Source: Aplysia californica
Lineage: Eukaryota; Mollusca; Gastropoda; Aplysiida; Aplysiidae
DNA length: 64,000 nucleotides
Direction: 5' to 3'
NCBI RefSeq assembly: GCF_000002075.1
Contig: NW_004797431.1
Span: 199,561 to 263,560, forward strand
Shown here: one piece after another, positions 1 through 13,300 of the stretch
Layout of the letters: each line of letters begins with the position of its first letter
Position numbering within the stretch: the stretch's first letter is position 1
Translations under genes and position numbers: made by a program
Notes under the pieces: model-generated
The model's input: the letters and a program-made list of their open reading frames with translations, nothing else
What the model was told of the DNA's origin: nothing
The model's database searches: none

Positions 1-287
1 GCGAAAGGTGTTACGGTAACTTGCATAATTTTTGCATAATTTGGCTTTTTCTGTGCATAATTTGGCCATCTAAATTGGCATAATTCTATGGGGACAGACT
101 TAATTTGTTGCTTCCATCTTCCCCATATGAGAAGGGAACTTACTTTTTTGCCTGGCGAAGCAAAGGTCTTCTCACAAAATACACTGTATTTTTATAGTTT
201 TCATTTTGTTTGCTCTGTGCTTTGCTTTGAGGATGTTTGGGTTCTTTCAAAATGTTCATTTTTTAAAAATGTATATTTTTCTTTTAG
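1..287 (+). other. Sequence upstream of the first recognised UPF0489 exon
   Basis: AT-rich. The phrase TGCATAATTTGGC recurs with variation at 25-85. The reading frame of the downstream exon stays open back to position 88, but I see no conserved residues. An earlier exon could lie outside the window. Confidence 0.4.
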
Positions 288-315
288 ATTGGATCCAACA
301 TGGTGTGAGAAGAAG

Positions 316-3300
316 ATGAAAATGCTTCTCGTGAGGAGGTGGCAGCGCTGGCTGCGATGGATGTTCACTTTGCTTCTTGTCTTCCTGTTCTGGATAACAG
401 CCCGACTGGTCCTATTTGAGGTTTTCAACAGCCCCTCAGATCAGGTGTCTAATGAGAAGAGACTTCACAGTCTGTGGTCCCCTAACCCTGCCGATGAGAT
501 GTGGCTGCCACGCGTGAAGACGCACAGATCTGACGAGACGCCTCTGGTAGTTGTGGAGGAACATTATGAAGGTGAAAATAAAGAGACAACATCTTTTATC
601 AATAAAGTAATAATGATTGCATTTTCTGTACTGTTATGATGGCGTGTCGTGTATAAGATACTGCACATTGCAGTGAGTGCAAGGGAATAATGGACGATCA
701 TCACTTTCATGGGTCATTTTGAATTTGTATATCTTCAAGTGTTGCGTAAGTACCTTATCAGCTTCATACATGTTCATCTCTTTTGTTTTGAGACTGGTCC
801 TGGCTTCCCTCTTTCTTCTTTCGTTGTGACCATCTGCAATCTATTCCTTGTTGAGACTATTTGAATGTCAAATTTCATAGAACATAGTTTTCATTAGGTC
901 GTGGTACATATTAACCCTCGTCCTGTGGGAGCCGGGTTTATGCAGCCCGATAAGCCTATTTCGGCACCTCGCCTACGTTCTGGTCCCGAATCAGTGTAGC
1001 CCCTGGCTCAGCGCACGCGCAGCGCGCATCATCTTACGTGTCATTCGGGTCCCGAATCAGATCCCCATTCTCACAGGTCAAGTGTGTGTGCGTCAGTCTG
1101 CTTGAGTTTGTGTGTATTTGTGGCCTTCTTCTAGAACCGCCTGCGTTGGTTCGTAATCGAGGCATACGTCTCATTCAAAACAAGCCAAGTTGGTAGCTCT
1201 AGATGTTCGTCCAATGAAATTATAGAAGAAATTGACCCACGTATTAGCCATGAGGAGCTCGAAAGGATAGTCAGGAAACAAGACTTCCTTTTTTCTATTC
1301 AAAATGTTTCAAATGAGCTTGATTTTGTATGAAATGATACTACCTGATAAAAAATAAGCTTGTTTGATAGTTTTGAATACCATTGTGCAGGTACAAAGAA
1401 CAGTTTGAGTGTAAAACTTTCGGAAATTGACCTATATTATCCCCTTTCGAACCTCCGGTCATTCATAACAACAAGAACGTTCAGAAAGGTTATTCGAATG
1501 AGCGTAACTACTCGTAATGTCTTATCAGCTTGTTAGAGGGGGTTATTCATGTGTTTGTAACACTTTATAAATAGAAAGCTATGAAAGATAGAGCGTTATT
1601 TTCATCATCGGTTAACACACTCCCGCAGTATTCATGGCGAAAACACACGTTTCCCGGTGCGCACGCTGTACACCAACAGAACACACTGAGTGACCCCGGC
1701 GGCCTGCCCGACACGTCCGACGTAATCGGTTGCTGATAAGATTGGCATCTCAGCACAGACGCAGGACAAGAGTTAATACTAGTGAGCAGTCTCGGGCCAG
1801 CACTGACTAAGCACCTGATTCCACTGCTTCGTGAAACTGTTACTTTATTTCTCACACTTAAGTTTTTTAGCTGAACAGATGTAATCGTGTACCTGGAGTC
1901 TTAACCCTTCCAGCCCCATCCATTTTTGTGCACTCCCTAACCCGAGTCCCAGCTAATACAGCAGTATTTTTAAAAAAAGAGACTTGCGTTCTAAAAAGTG
2001 ATGTAGTATCTTTGTAATGAGGTTTTGATAATATGTAACAATGTTTAAAGGTAAATGAACAAATATAAAAATTAAAAGAGGGGTGTTTAAGAGAAGAAGG
2101 AACAACCAAAGCAGGGGCGGCTGGTGGGGGCTAAAAAGTGGGTGTGCACAATTAAGCTATCTTAGGCTGAAGATAATCAAGGGCATAGTAAATTGGATGG
2201 TGTATAATTTCAGGATCTTTGGGTTGGAGAAGGAGGACCTTATGCTTTTATTTTTATTTTTTTAACTTGTTGCTTTGATTTCTTCTACTAAATATGTTTG
2301 TTAGCTAAACATCAAATTCGTTCATCCTGTATTAGAACTGAACACTCCAGTAATAACTTTCCCCACTCCACTACAAAAACTTTTCAAAGGCACAACCCAT
2401 AGGACGGTGACTTAAGTACAGTCAAACCTGTGTAAGACGGCCACCCATTGTCAAGGAGAAAAGTGGCAGTATAAGACAGGTGGCCGTCTTAGGCAGGACT
2501 GATCAAGATGAAGAAAACAAACCATTCCCATCTGAGGTCCCAATCGAAAGTAGCCGCATTGTCATTGTTTTTGTTGTTGGTGGTTTGTATTTTGTTTGTA
2601 ATTTTTATTTTGTTGCTGATTTTGCACAAGGGTGACAATAAAACGAAATGTATCAGACGAGGAAGACCAAGTGCCATGTTAAAACAAACACATTGGTCGC
2701 CACCACTTGGAGAACGAGTGACGCTTCTGTCTCAAGTTCATGTTGACGTCCTTTGTTACTTTGTCACAGACTAGGTAAACAGTGACCTCTCATCTCACTT
2801 ACGATTTGTGTACGAGTTCTGGACAGGGCTTATGGGTTATGAGGGTTCACACGCTTACCTCACCAGCAGCTGAAAATTGGTAGGTATTGCTCAACAGTGA
2901 CAGTGGTAGGGGCCTAGGCAACATGATCGGTTGGAGGGACTACCTAACAACAACGACAGGTGATTGAATTATGATGGCTCGCCCACAACGCCAGGGGCCA
3001 ATGCACAATTTATGACAAAACGAAATGGAGTCACTAAGGTGGCCGTCTAAGACAGGTGTTATTGCGTAGTGTGATAGGGGTGGTGTGTGGCCACGGCCGC
3101 GTTGGGCAGGTGCCCGTTTTACACAGTTAAATTATATAGAAAAAACGCAAGGGGGGAAATGGAAAGTGGCCGTTTGTACAGGTGGCCGTCAGGGCAGGTG
3201 TGACTGTATGTCGCAGTCACCTCCCTCAGGTTCACAGTCACAGAGTCACTTAAAATAGCGGCAAGACGATGAATCAGTCATAATTCACTTGAGCACTCCG

Positions 3301-6300
3301 CTGGATTGCTCCAAAGCTCACATACTTTTGGCATGGAATAGCATACAATCTATCGCGTTTATTTTTAGACTGCCTATCGGCACTATTCGGCAGGATCACA
3401 TTTGAGATGTGCCGGCTTATTAATATTAATGTACCGCCAAACTCGCTACAAGTGTCGTCATCGCTTGGGTTATCCCAAAGAGCGATTTATAGGTCAGGTT
3501 ACCACTGTTGAATGTCTTTTTGTGTTAAGTTAAAGCGTGTGGACTTTGGCATGGCATAGTAGATGTTTTACGGCGCTATAGACTCAGAAATGACAGTTAT
3601 GGCGCCAGTGAGGACCTTGTTTTGATATTATATTTGGCTAGTGCTTGTTTCTTGCTTCTTTTATTTTATGTTTTTTGGTGCTTTACGTAATAGAATATTA
3701 AAAACTTTTGGGCGGCTCTGCACGACCGTGCTCTATGGACGAACCACGCCTGAACCAAAGTCACACATTGTTGCTGTCATGTTAAGATCAGATTATAAGG
3801 GACATTGGTGGGTAAATTTTGCAAGAGAAAGAAAAGCTGATTTATTAAAAGGACAGCTTAGAGTTATAAGTCCGGTTTTCATTTAGTTGAAATAGTACTC
3901 TTTTGGTTGTTTATTTGAATATAAATTTTAAACCATCATATAAAACATGCATTGTAGAATATGTTTTTTAAAAAAAGCAAAATTGAACATTTTGTAGTTA
4001 TCTGATCTTATCACGATGGTGACACTATGTTGGGAGATACAGTGAAGTCCACTTAAACTGAACACGATTAATCTAAAAACAGTGGTAAGCAGAAAAAACT
4101 AAACATTTCTGATATTTTTCGCCTTGGTTTTTTTTTATAAGAAAACTATTGATGATCTGAAATGGTCTCTTTCCACATCGAAAAGAATTTCCAAGGTTAT
4201 GTTATCTAACTCTTCTCTAGGATCCCCCGACTAACACAAATCATTAAGTCTTAAGCATTTCAAGATGGTGAAACAAGAAAGAGACAAGAACACACACATG
4301 TGTTAATTGCAGTTGTGAGATTCACTTTCACCTATCCCGTAGACTGGATGTCCGTCGGGGCGCTTCTGAAGTTTTGGCCACCAGCTTCCTCCACTCCTTC
4401 CTGTCTTCAGCTTTTCTGAGCCACGGCTGTTCCACTCAGGATCACTTAGTTGCCGGCCGACCTGACCCCCGAGACGAGGTCAAACCCAGGTCATGCTGCC
4501 TGCGGACGCTGAGCCTCGCGGTCAGTGGCTCACCCGTGATGTTATGTTTTGTACACATAAAGCAACACCAGTTCTACTGCCGGGAAAGTCAATGAAACAA
4601 CAACCAAATGATCACATGAAGATGAAGGTGTAGTTTACGACAGCATAATATTTTCACAGAGAAGTAAAAGAAAGTGTAGTTTAAAAGAGGGGGAATGTGG
4701 CTTCCATCACAAACAAACATGTTTTTAAAAAAATAATTAAAAATAAACGGACTAACTGATTTTTAGTCTTCACTGTCAGCTCACAGTTAGACTTTGAACT
4801 TTCAAACACACTTACGTTTATGAGGTTCGGCCAAAATGTCTTGTTGCTATTGTTAATTAATGCACGCAGTCTTGTCATTGAGTGGGAAAACAGTTGAGCC
4901 CAGCCAACGTATGAGTACATTTCACATGATATTGAAGACTATTCTTTACACCTTCACGCGGAATTTATGTTATTCCAGTAAATATTTATATATGATAAAC
5001 ATACTACTATAAAACTATTTAGGAACTAAGGTTTTATCCGTGAATCGTCTTGTGGTCTCTTTTATTTTTATTTTGCGTTTTTCCACCGGCTCAGGGAGTG
5101 TGGCCTTCAAATCTGACGATGTCTGCAGTTGATGTGCTTACAAAACAGCTTTAAGTTGTTTTTGTTTATTTTTTATGCTTTTTCTTCTACCAGCAACCGA
5201 CTGCCTGACTTTAAATTGAATTTGTTCTTCGTTTTCTTGTCAGTGAGCTTGCTATGTTTATGATATTCTGTGTGTGAATATCCTTTGATAGTAATGGCTG
5301 TCCTTTTGTTTTGAACCTCAGCCTCAGCAGATGTGTAGCAACTTTTTCTTCAAGCGGTGTGAGTGGCTCTGTGTCAGATTTCAAAAGTGTTGACTTTAAA
5401 GTTTAATGTCATTTCATGTTTGACTAATGGGGAGCTGGTACTGTCTATGAACTGTTTCATCTTCGTTTTAGGTGTGGATGTCAAATTATGAGTTTCTGGT
5501 GAAATGTAAAATGAGTCTTTGTCTGTATGTGTAGATGCGCTTTAAGTAGATTGGGTGGTAAAGGGCTGAGCACCATGGCCTGTACTAACAGAGGAAGTAT
5601 CTGGGGTGGGGGTATCCGTTATGCTCGCAGACTCCACTACCATATGAGTGGGGGATGGAGAATGGAACTCGTGTCCTTCCGTAAACTAAGGAATGCGCTC
5701 TTTAATGCATCCTTTGCTAAGTTTAACACAGGGAACACAAACAGAGCACTTGTTAATGCTAATGCTTGCGTCGTAAGCGGACCAAACATTGGCACTGTCT
5801 TAAACACATTTCTGTACGGCTTCCAAAGTTGCATCTGTAATTTGCTTCCATAATGTGTATATTCGTGAGCCACATTTCCTGCACAGAGTGTTAGAATGAT
5901 TGTCGGCTGTGTCGTTGTCGATGTTCAGTCTATATATATATAGCTAAGTTACAGTTTTTGCACAGAAATAGATCGCTGCTTAGACACTTTAGTTTTAAGC
6001 TTCTTCCACCAGAAGTAAACACAACTTGTTTAAATTCTAAAGGTGGATGGTATAAAAATGTTCCATCTTTGATGTTAAAAGGCTCTATAATTATAAACAC
6101 ACAAGAAAGTCAGACAGCAAGTTCCCGCTTCACAGAGTTTTTCTTTGCACCGAGCGTTGCACTAGACTAGTCACATAAAGTGCGCTAGTTCATGTAAATT
6201 TAGGCTGAACTCAAAGATTTTTCACAGCAATGGAGAGAATAGATTTATAAAAAGAAATATGAAGATTAAAACAAAAATTGTCAGTTGGAATTATAAAAAT

Positions 6301-7308
6301 CCGCTTTTAAATCTAAAAAATTCCTTGACACACAGCTGTACAACAGTGGTAGTATATAGGTATCCCAAAGGAACATAAAACAAGATACAAGCTGGTTTCA
6401 AACTGCAGGTTATAGAGGAGATACTGAGCTTTCATTTGGTACATAACCCTCCTAGGTTTACGAGATGGGTAAAGAGAGTACTATGCTGTAAATTCCAGTT
6501 AATATCTTGAAATTGTACCCTTTCCGCCCGGAACGGTCAGATCTAGGGATCGGCTGGTGGAAGGGGTGTAACGCGTCAAGATCAATTACCTTTCGCAAGG
6601 GGTCACAGGGGTTAGATGGGTCAGACGGGCTATAACTAAGTGCGCCTCTCTGAGACTGAGAGTGAAACTGAACAGTCTGGAGCGTTTCTTGGAGTTCCAG
6701 GCCTGTCCATTCCTTGATGTTGTCCTCCCTAGACTTCTTCAGTCTGCCTCTGCTCCTTTTTCCCTGGACGCTGCCTTGCAGGATCATCTTGGCAAAACCA
6801 AATGAACGGGTGATGTGTCCATACCATTGCAGTTTGCGTTTCCTGACCAGAGTGAGGAGGTCAGCACATGGTCCTATTTCATTTTTGATCCGTTGTTTGA
6901 CTTCATTATTTGTGATGTGATCTTTGTATGAGATACCAAGGATTTTGCAGAAACATCTCATCTCCACAACTTTGATCCCTCTTTCAAGGTCTGCATTCAA
7001 GGTCCAGGATTCACATGTGTACAAAAATACTGACATGACCAGGGAACGCATCAGTCTGATTTTTTATCTGATGGTGATATTTCTGTAGTTCCAGATGGTT
7101 TTCAACTTGGTCTTTGCTGCTGAAGTTTGCACTATTTTGGAGATTATTTCTGGTTTTGATCCTTCATCTGTCACTATTGCACCCAGGTATTTGAAGTTGT
7201 GTATGGTCTCAAGCCTCTGGTTGTTACCTGGATGTCCACTGTGATGTTCTTGTTGCTGTTAGACATCAGTTTTGTCTTCTCATTGCTGATTTCCATGCTG
7301 CCCCTGAC

Positions 7309-7340
<32 letters not shown>

Positions 7341-10300
7341 ACATATTTTATTAAGTCGGGGGGGCATGCCTCCCCTGTTTGAAAAATTGCTGCACGTCTC
7401 TTACTTTCTTTCAGAAAAAAACAGCAATACTGGGTATGTGTGCCGAAATCATGTCTCTTCAAGACGACCTATTAAGCTAATTCTTGCTTTTGTCCCGCAA
7501 GGCCGTCTATGTCGTCTGCTAAGCATAAGTTGTTAATCATTCTGCCCCCAATACTGACTGTTCCTTCGTGATCTTCAAGTACATCTGTCATGATTCTCTC
7601 CGAGAAAATGTTGAAAAGAGTTGGTGAGAGCAGACAACCCTTGCGTACTCCCACTGTTGTTTGGAACCATTCCCCGATGTTGTTGTTGAAAAAGACTGCG
7701 CTCGTAACTTTGTTGTATAGTTTTTCTATGACTTTGATCAGTTTGGTGTTGATGTTGTTTAAGATCATGGTTATCCAAAAAGCTTCCTGCCATACTCTGT
7801 CAAAAGCCTTTTTTGAAGTTCACAAATATTTTGTGAAGCTCCTGTTAGTGTTGGAGGTACTTTTCCATAATGATTCTCAGGTTGAATATTTGTTCAGTTG
7901 TGCTGCCCTGTCCTTAAGCCTGCCTGTTCTTCTGCTATGATTTTCTCTGTGTGTGGCTTCTGTCTGTTGAGAATGACTTTAAGCATTACTTTACTAGAAT
8001 GATTAATCAGGCTAATAGTACGATAGTTTTGGCATTGTTGAAGATTGCCTTCCTGGGGAAGTTGAGGATCAAGGATTGAGCCCACAGTGTTGGCCGTTCG
8101 CCTGTCTGCCAGATCTTGTTGCAGATTATCCATAGCATGTCTATCTCTGAGTCTCCACCTGCTTGAACTAGTTCTGCTGTGATGTTGTCTATTCCAGCTT
8201 ATTTCCCTTTCTTCAGTGATGAGACTGCTGCCTCTATCTCTTCTCTTAAGATACTGCTTTTGTCATTGTCTTGTGATTGGGAGACATTGTGCCCTCTTGG
8301 ATCTCCTGTGGTTTTGTGGTGTACAGTTCAGAGCAAATTCTGTCCACCAGTTCTGAACTTCTTGTTCCCACATTAACACTTTGCCATCATATTTTGGGGA
8401 AAATCCAAAGAAACTGAGTGGTAAACATTGCCAATCAGCGAGATGAGTGTTTAACATTTCCTTTCTTTACTTCTTATTGATGTGGTCCGCTTTAGTTTTG
8501 TACTTGTGAGATCTTTGATGATTTGGTATGCCTTTTTACTGTTGATTTGATTCAGGCTGTCTTCTATTTCTTCACACTGTTCTTCAATCCACTTCTCCCT
8601 AGCTTCTCTCATTCCCCTTTTCACTTGCAGATTCATCTCTCTGTATATTCTTTTGCATCTTCAGGTTCCTTTTTCTTGTTCTTCAGAGCTCTTCGTTTGT
8701 CACATAGGTCAAATGAGATAGGCTTTACCAACTAATGTACTGTTTGTCAATGTTTATTGTGCACATCAATATACACTGCATACCTGCATATAGTGGGCCT
8801 AGTGATACAAGGATAGCGAATGTATCTGTTGCGCAGCCTCTGGTTGGTAGTGGCCTATTGTCTCTGTTTTCATAGACTCAGTACATGAGCATTTGACAGC
8901 TCGTGGTGTGTTTAATGACGTCATTGGCATTGGGCTTTCTTTCTCAGTTCTCTGTCCGCTACTTTGTCTGTTCTGCATGACTGTTCGGCTGATTAAGCAA
9001 GCCGACAATATTGAAAAGAAACCACAAGTGGCACAGAATACAGCTCAAATTGCAGCCTCATAAGAAGTGGATGTGAAACAACTTTGATAAGGTGAAATTT
9101 GCTATATATATGTCTATGCTAGCGACAATCATCACTATTAGAACAATCCTCTCTAAACTGAAAACATGGCTAAATCATAGAAAATTGGGTGGTCCCGCAG
9201 ATTGCAGTTTAATTGCACTTCACTGTAAAATAAAAATGTTACTCATGTGGTGTAAAAGTGTGATTCTTATTTGTTTTGCAGTGTTAAAGTATTGGTTCCA
9301 AGCAGCCCAGTTTGACTTCATACCCAAGTCCAAGAATATGCTGGTAATTGTACACTCATATTGTGTTTACTAAGCCTTTGGTCATTTCAATTGGAATACC
9401 AACATTCTGTCATAAAACTCAGGCTTACATGGAAGAATGTTTGAAAGTGGTTATACAATTTGTTACTCACTGCTTGCAGAATAGGAATATAGGAAATAAT
9501 AGTTACTCAATTTACTAATATCCCTTTTAAAAAAATAATAGCATCACTTCCAATGAATTAAGTAGTGTAGTGTTATTGTTGAAAACAGACAGCATAAATT
9601 CTTTCAGTTCAGCCTTTGTTCACTATGGTAACAATGTGCACGTGTACCATTTTTGTTTTGACACATCTTTGAAAGCTTAAGTTTCCTCTCTTTTAGGCAG
9701 TCGCCATCTCTTGTAGGGAACACGCAAAATGGATCAATCCTTAAAACTTGATATTGGAAAATTAAAAGCTTTTGGCTTGGGAAAAAGTAAGCTTTGCACA
9801 TATATTATTCAAAATTTGACTTTGAATTGCTCAATATTCAAAGTTAAGAGTAAATTTTCAGTTTAAATATTGCGCTATTATATTGTAGTAACTTTTTACT
9901 GGGAATATCTTCTGCAAAGATGAAGCAGTTGTAAGTCTGATTGCTGAAAAATAGACATTTCATTTATGAAAATTTAAAAATTGTGAAAAGTATTTCATTT
10001 CTTAAAGTTCAAAAATGAAATTCATGTACAAAAAAATCAAGCATTTTGCACAACCTGTAAGAAGTTCTCTTTTTTCAGTTCTCCCTGCTACAGAGGTATC
10101 CTATAGATAAATGAAAACCTGCAAAACCTTTTTTGCCATTGAGTGGATAATACACAGGGATGCCACTTTTCCCCTTTTTTCCGGTATTTCCGGTATTTTG
10201 ATCCTGATCTGCTATTCCGTTATTGAGATCGAGATAGAATCTATAGTTGAAAAAAAAAAAAATCCACACACCCACAACAACTTGCGCCAAATGTTCAAAT

Positions 10301-13300
10301 AACGGAAAAACCTCTATGCCTGAAATATGCAAGTGAGAGGTAAGATTCTGTCATGTTAGTACATCTAATCTATGTTTGTCATTTCTTTCCATGTACACCC
10401 ATTCCTTATGTTTGTTTGTCATTTCTCTCTATGTACACCCATTCCTTATGTTTGTTTGTCATTTCTCTCTATTACACCCATTGCTTATGTTTGTTTGTCA
10501 TTTCTCTCTATTACACCCATTGCTTATGTTTGTTTGTCATTTCTCTCTACTCTATCTCCGCCCATTGGGTTTCAAATTGATATTCATATGTTAGCGAGAC
10601 TGTGGCGCGTGGATTTTCAGCTATTTTCAAAAAAGTTGGGTGGCATCCCTGAATACAAGATTAGTATTGATTTGTCACCTATAGATGGTCGTAAGAAACT
10701 CGCCTGAGCTAGAGAGACCTTGTGCTTGTTGGGTTGTGTAGGCAGTGAACAGAGGTTCAAGGGGAAGTGCTGATTGAAAATAACATACTGACAATATGTT
10801 AGCCATATGTTGCGACTTGTGAAGGATCATAATTATTTATTTGTCTCTTTGACTCAGGGGTTTTTTGACCTGTGAGGACATGAAAGAGGATACATTCTTC
10901 AAAGGTTGTCTGCATTAAATATTAATGACTCATTATGTTAATGACAAGCTACTTATGTTAACAGATCAAAGTGCAGCAGCAAATTATCTGCTATCTGTTT
11001 GAAAAAGGACTGGAGGAAGGGAGATACTGAGTTTAAACTAAAGTGTGTTATGAATGCATGTAGGCCTACTTTGATTTAAATATTAGCTCTGAGAATTGAG
11101 ATAAGACATGGTTATAATTTTGATTCTTTAAAAAGATTGTACTTTACAATATGTGGCTGTAGATAATGCAAATGACATGCTGGTGTGACAGACATAACAC
11201 AAGATTGTTTTGAGTAAGAACAGATTTTGTGTATACTTAGTAATCAAATGATATTGTGTGGATAAAGAGGAGTGTGCTGAGAAGCTGGAACATAAAGTAT
11301 TGTTTTGTATATTGATCCATGCTAGTATCCTCTTTCCCCATCCTTTCTGTACTGGAACCAAAGATAGTACATAAAAAGATAGTTTGCTCTCTAAAAAGAT
11401 TGCTTTAAAAGGTCAATCTAAATTTTTGGAGTTGTCACCACTTGTTCCTTTTCTCCAAAAGAAGCTCTTTTAGTACCTTCTCTTTGACTTTGTATACAAA
11501 ATTCATCACAAATAGTATGTAAATGTGTTGGTTGTTTTTTTGTTTTAAAGAAGTATCTCAAGCAGATAAGCAAATGATCTTGTTGTATAACCATATGATT
11601 GTACAAACACAACTGTCCCCTTTCATTATCAGATCCATATAGATGGCCATGTTGATGGGGCAGTGCCATTCAATGTGGACTCCATCCCTTGGTTCAGGTT
11701 CCCCCGCAGTCCACAGGAAGTTCACAACATGATGCAGAGGAATGATATGTTCATCATTGTGAGTAAACCTTTGGAGGTCACACCAGGTTTTTCTCTTCCT
11801 TTCTCTGTGAACGTTCGTGAGTGGTGCTTGTGCAAGGCTTGTTGACTTTCTTTTTTTTCTAAGGATTTGCTTTTCAGGTTTCCCCCTTGTTCGTAATGTT
11901 CTAATTCCAGATGGGTTTAACATTTTAGCAAGACTCCATCTTTTTGTTGGGATGCATCTGACCCAGCTAAAGTTGGACCTGATAAACTGGGTTTGAAGCA
12001 GCTGACCCCTTAAAGTATTTAAATTGTGTCAACAGGGGCCAAAAATGTCTGTAACAACACCTTCAATAATAATACAAGTAACTGTTTGTGTACCTTTCCG
12101 AGGTGTCTACAGTTTTGCCTTTTTTCAACTAGAATCCACCTTGTATTTTGTCTTATTTCCTTCTAAGTTTCTTATTCACACCTTTTAGATTGAGCAATTC
12201 TTAACCAACACGAAATACTGCAATTCTGGTGCCAAATGCATTTGTACAAAAAGTACGCTGAGACTATATCTTTATGAAACGTTTTCTAAGGTTATTGTAT
12301 TTTTTTTTTTTTATTACAAAAATGTATCTGACAAATATGTGTCCCTCCCCTTCTCTTTTGTTTAGGTCTGTTTTTATGATCAATAAGGAATAACTAAATG
12401 TACCTCCAGCACTCTTGTGGGAAGATTATGTAATAATCGTAAATCAGGATACATTAACATTTTTTTTAACATGACACAGTGACCGAGTTCTGAAGAGAGA
12501 AATTCCATGCTGTATTCTTTTGACAAATTGATTTCCAGTGTGGTGCAGGTTCGGTTTTGCTTGTACCTATTTCATTTTTTTTTTCTGCTTTGTGCTACTG
12601 TGATGGGAGAGTAATGAACACAGTTGATGCACAAAAAGCAATCGAAGTCCATAGTGTCATGAATAGGCATGTGCAGATGGGTGGCTCAGTGCCACCCCTT
12701 TCCAGCACTACCCCATGCCACTGTAAGTCTTCATATTTTCAAAAGAAATTCCCACTGGTGGAATAGATTGTAAATTTAAATATGCCTCGAAGTCTGGCTT
12801 CATGTTTGTAATGTGAGAAAGCTCCTTCTGTCCTAATGCAACCTTGCTGAATGATGAAAATACTCATTGGTAAAACTTAAGACTTCAGTGCAGTTTTGAT
12901 TGCACTTCTGAATCTGTAATCTATTATCTATGTGTGGTGGCCGAATTTTGCTATTCAAAAGGCTTTTTAACTCACTGACTATTGGCCCCTTTCACAAATC
13001 GCTAGCGCTGAATACTGGCATTTTTGGGGGTATTGTATTTCAAAACACCACCACAACTCTCAGAATTACCCTATTGTAATTAATTTTTGACACAGTAAAG
13101 TAACTTTCAAACTTAATCTATTGCAAAAAAATTAAGTTCTCTAGGTCTAATACTTTAACTCATTCGCTACGTATTATTTTCGGCTTGTGGACGAATTCTT
13201 TTCGGGAGGGCGAATTGAGATGATGACTAGTGCGCAGTTCACAGGTCTTTGGGGCCATAAATTCAAATATATATCAACATATTATATACCAACATTTTCA

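Larger units (their letters stand above)
6520..8725 (-). mobile_element. LINE (non-LTR retrotransposon) fragment, 5'-truncated, inactive
   Basis: Read on the minus strand it gives successive parts of one reverse transcriptase ORF: DLCDKRRALK near 8715, KWIEEQCEEIEDSLN near 8590, WWTEF near 8345, NYRTISLINH near 8020, RKGCLLSP near 7640, CLADDID near 7515 (the catalytic YADD position reads LADD), then TCESWTLN, KLQWYGH and the basic WEDN-type tail (KSREDNIKEWTGL) near 6710. The endonuclease half is missing. The frame shifts several times. It is interrupted by a TTAA mini-element (8373-8454) and by about 180 bp of foreign sequence with a C tract (about 7303-7485). I cannot fix the clade. Confidence 0.88.
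572..9281 (+). other. UPF0489 intron 1 (8.7 kb)
   Basis: It contains a Tigger-like element (2419-3206) and a minus-strand LINE fragment (about 6520-8725). In 572-2418 and 3209-6519 I see no gene with recognisable domains. Short open frames there, such as 3641-3886 and 5527-5853, resemble nothing I know. Confidence 0.7.
9344..11632 (+). other. UPF0489 intron 2
   Basis: It holds the hAT-like element at 10155-10651 with its minisatellite. The rest (9344-10154 and 10652-11632) shows nothing recognisable. Confidence 0.6.

Noticed and set aside
913-1060. TTAACCCTCG start that looks like another TTAA element (also at 1902, 30321, 45723 and 51532)
   Set aside because: No matching inverted end could be found, so boundaries cannot be supported.
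4040-4100. TA-CAGTGAAGTCCACTTA, possible end of another Tigger-like element
   Set aside because: No partner end recognised.
5527-5853. 108-codon open frame in UPF0489 intron 1
   Set aside because: No recognisable domain, no splice or codon support, and it lies within an intron.
10353-10707. Overlapping open frames in all plus-strand phases
   Set aside because: They come from the 39-40-bp minisatellite, which lacks stops in several frames; no protein signal.
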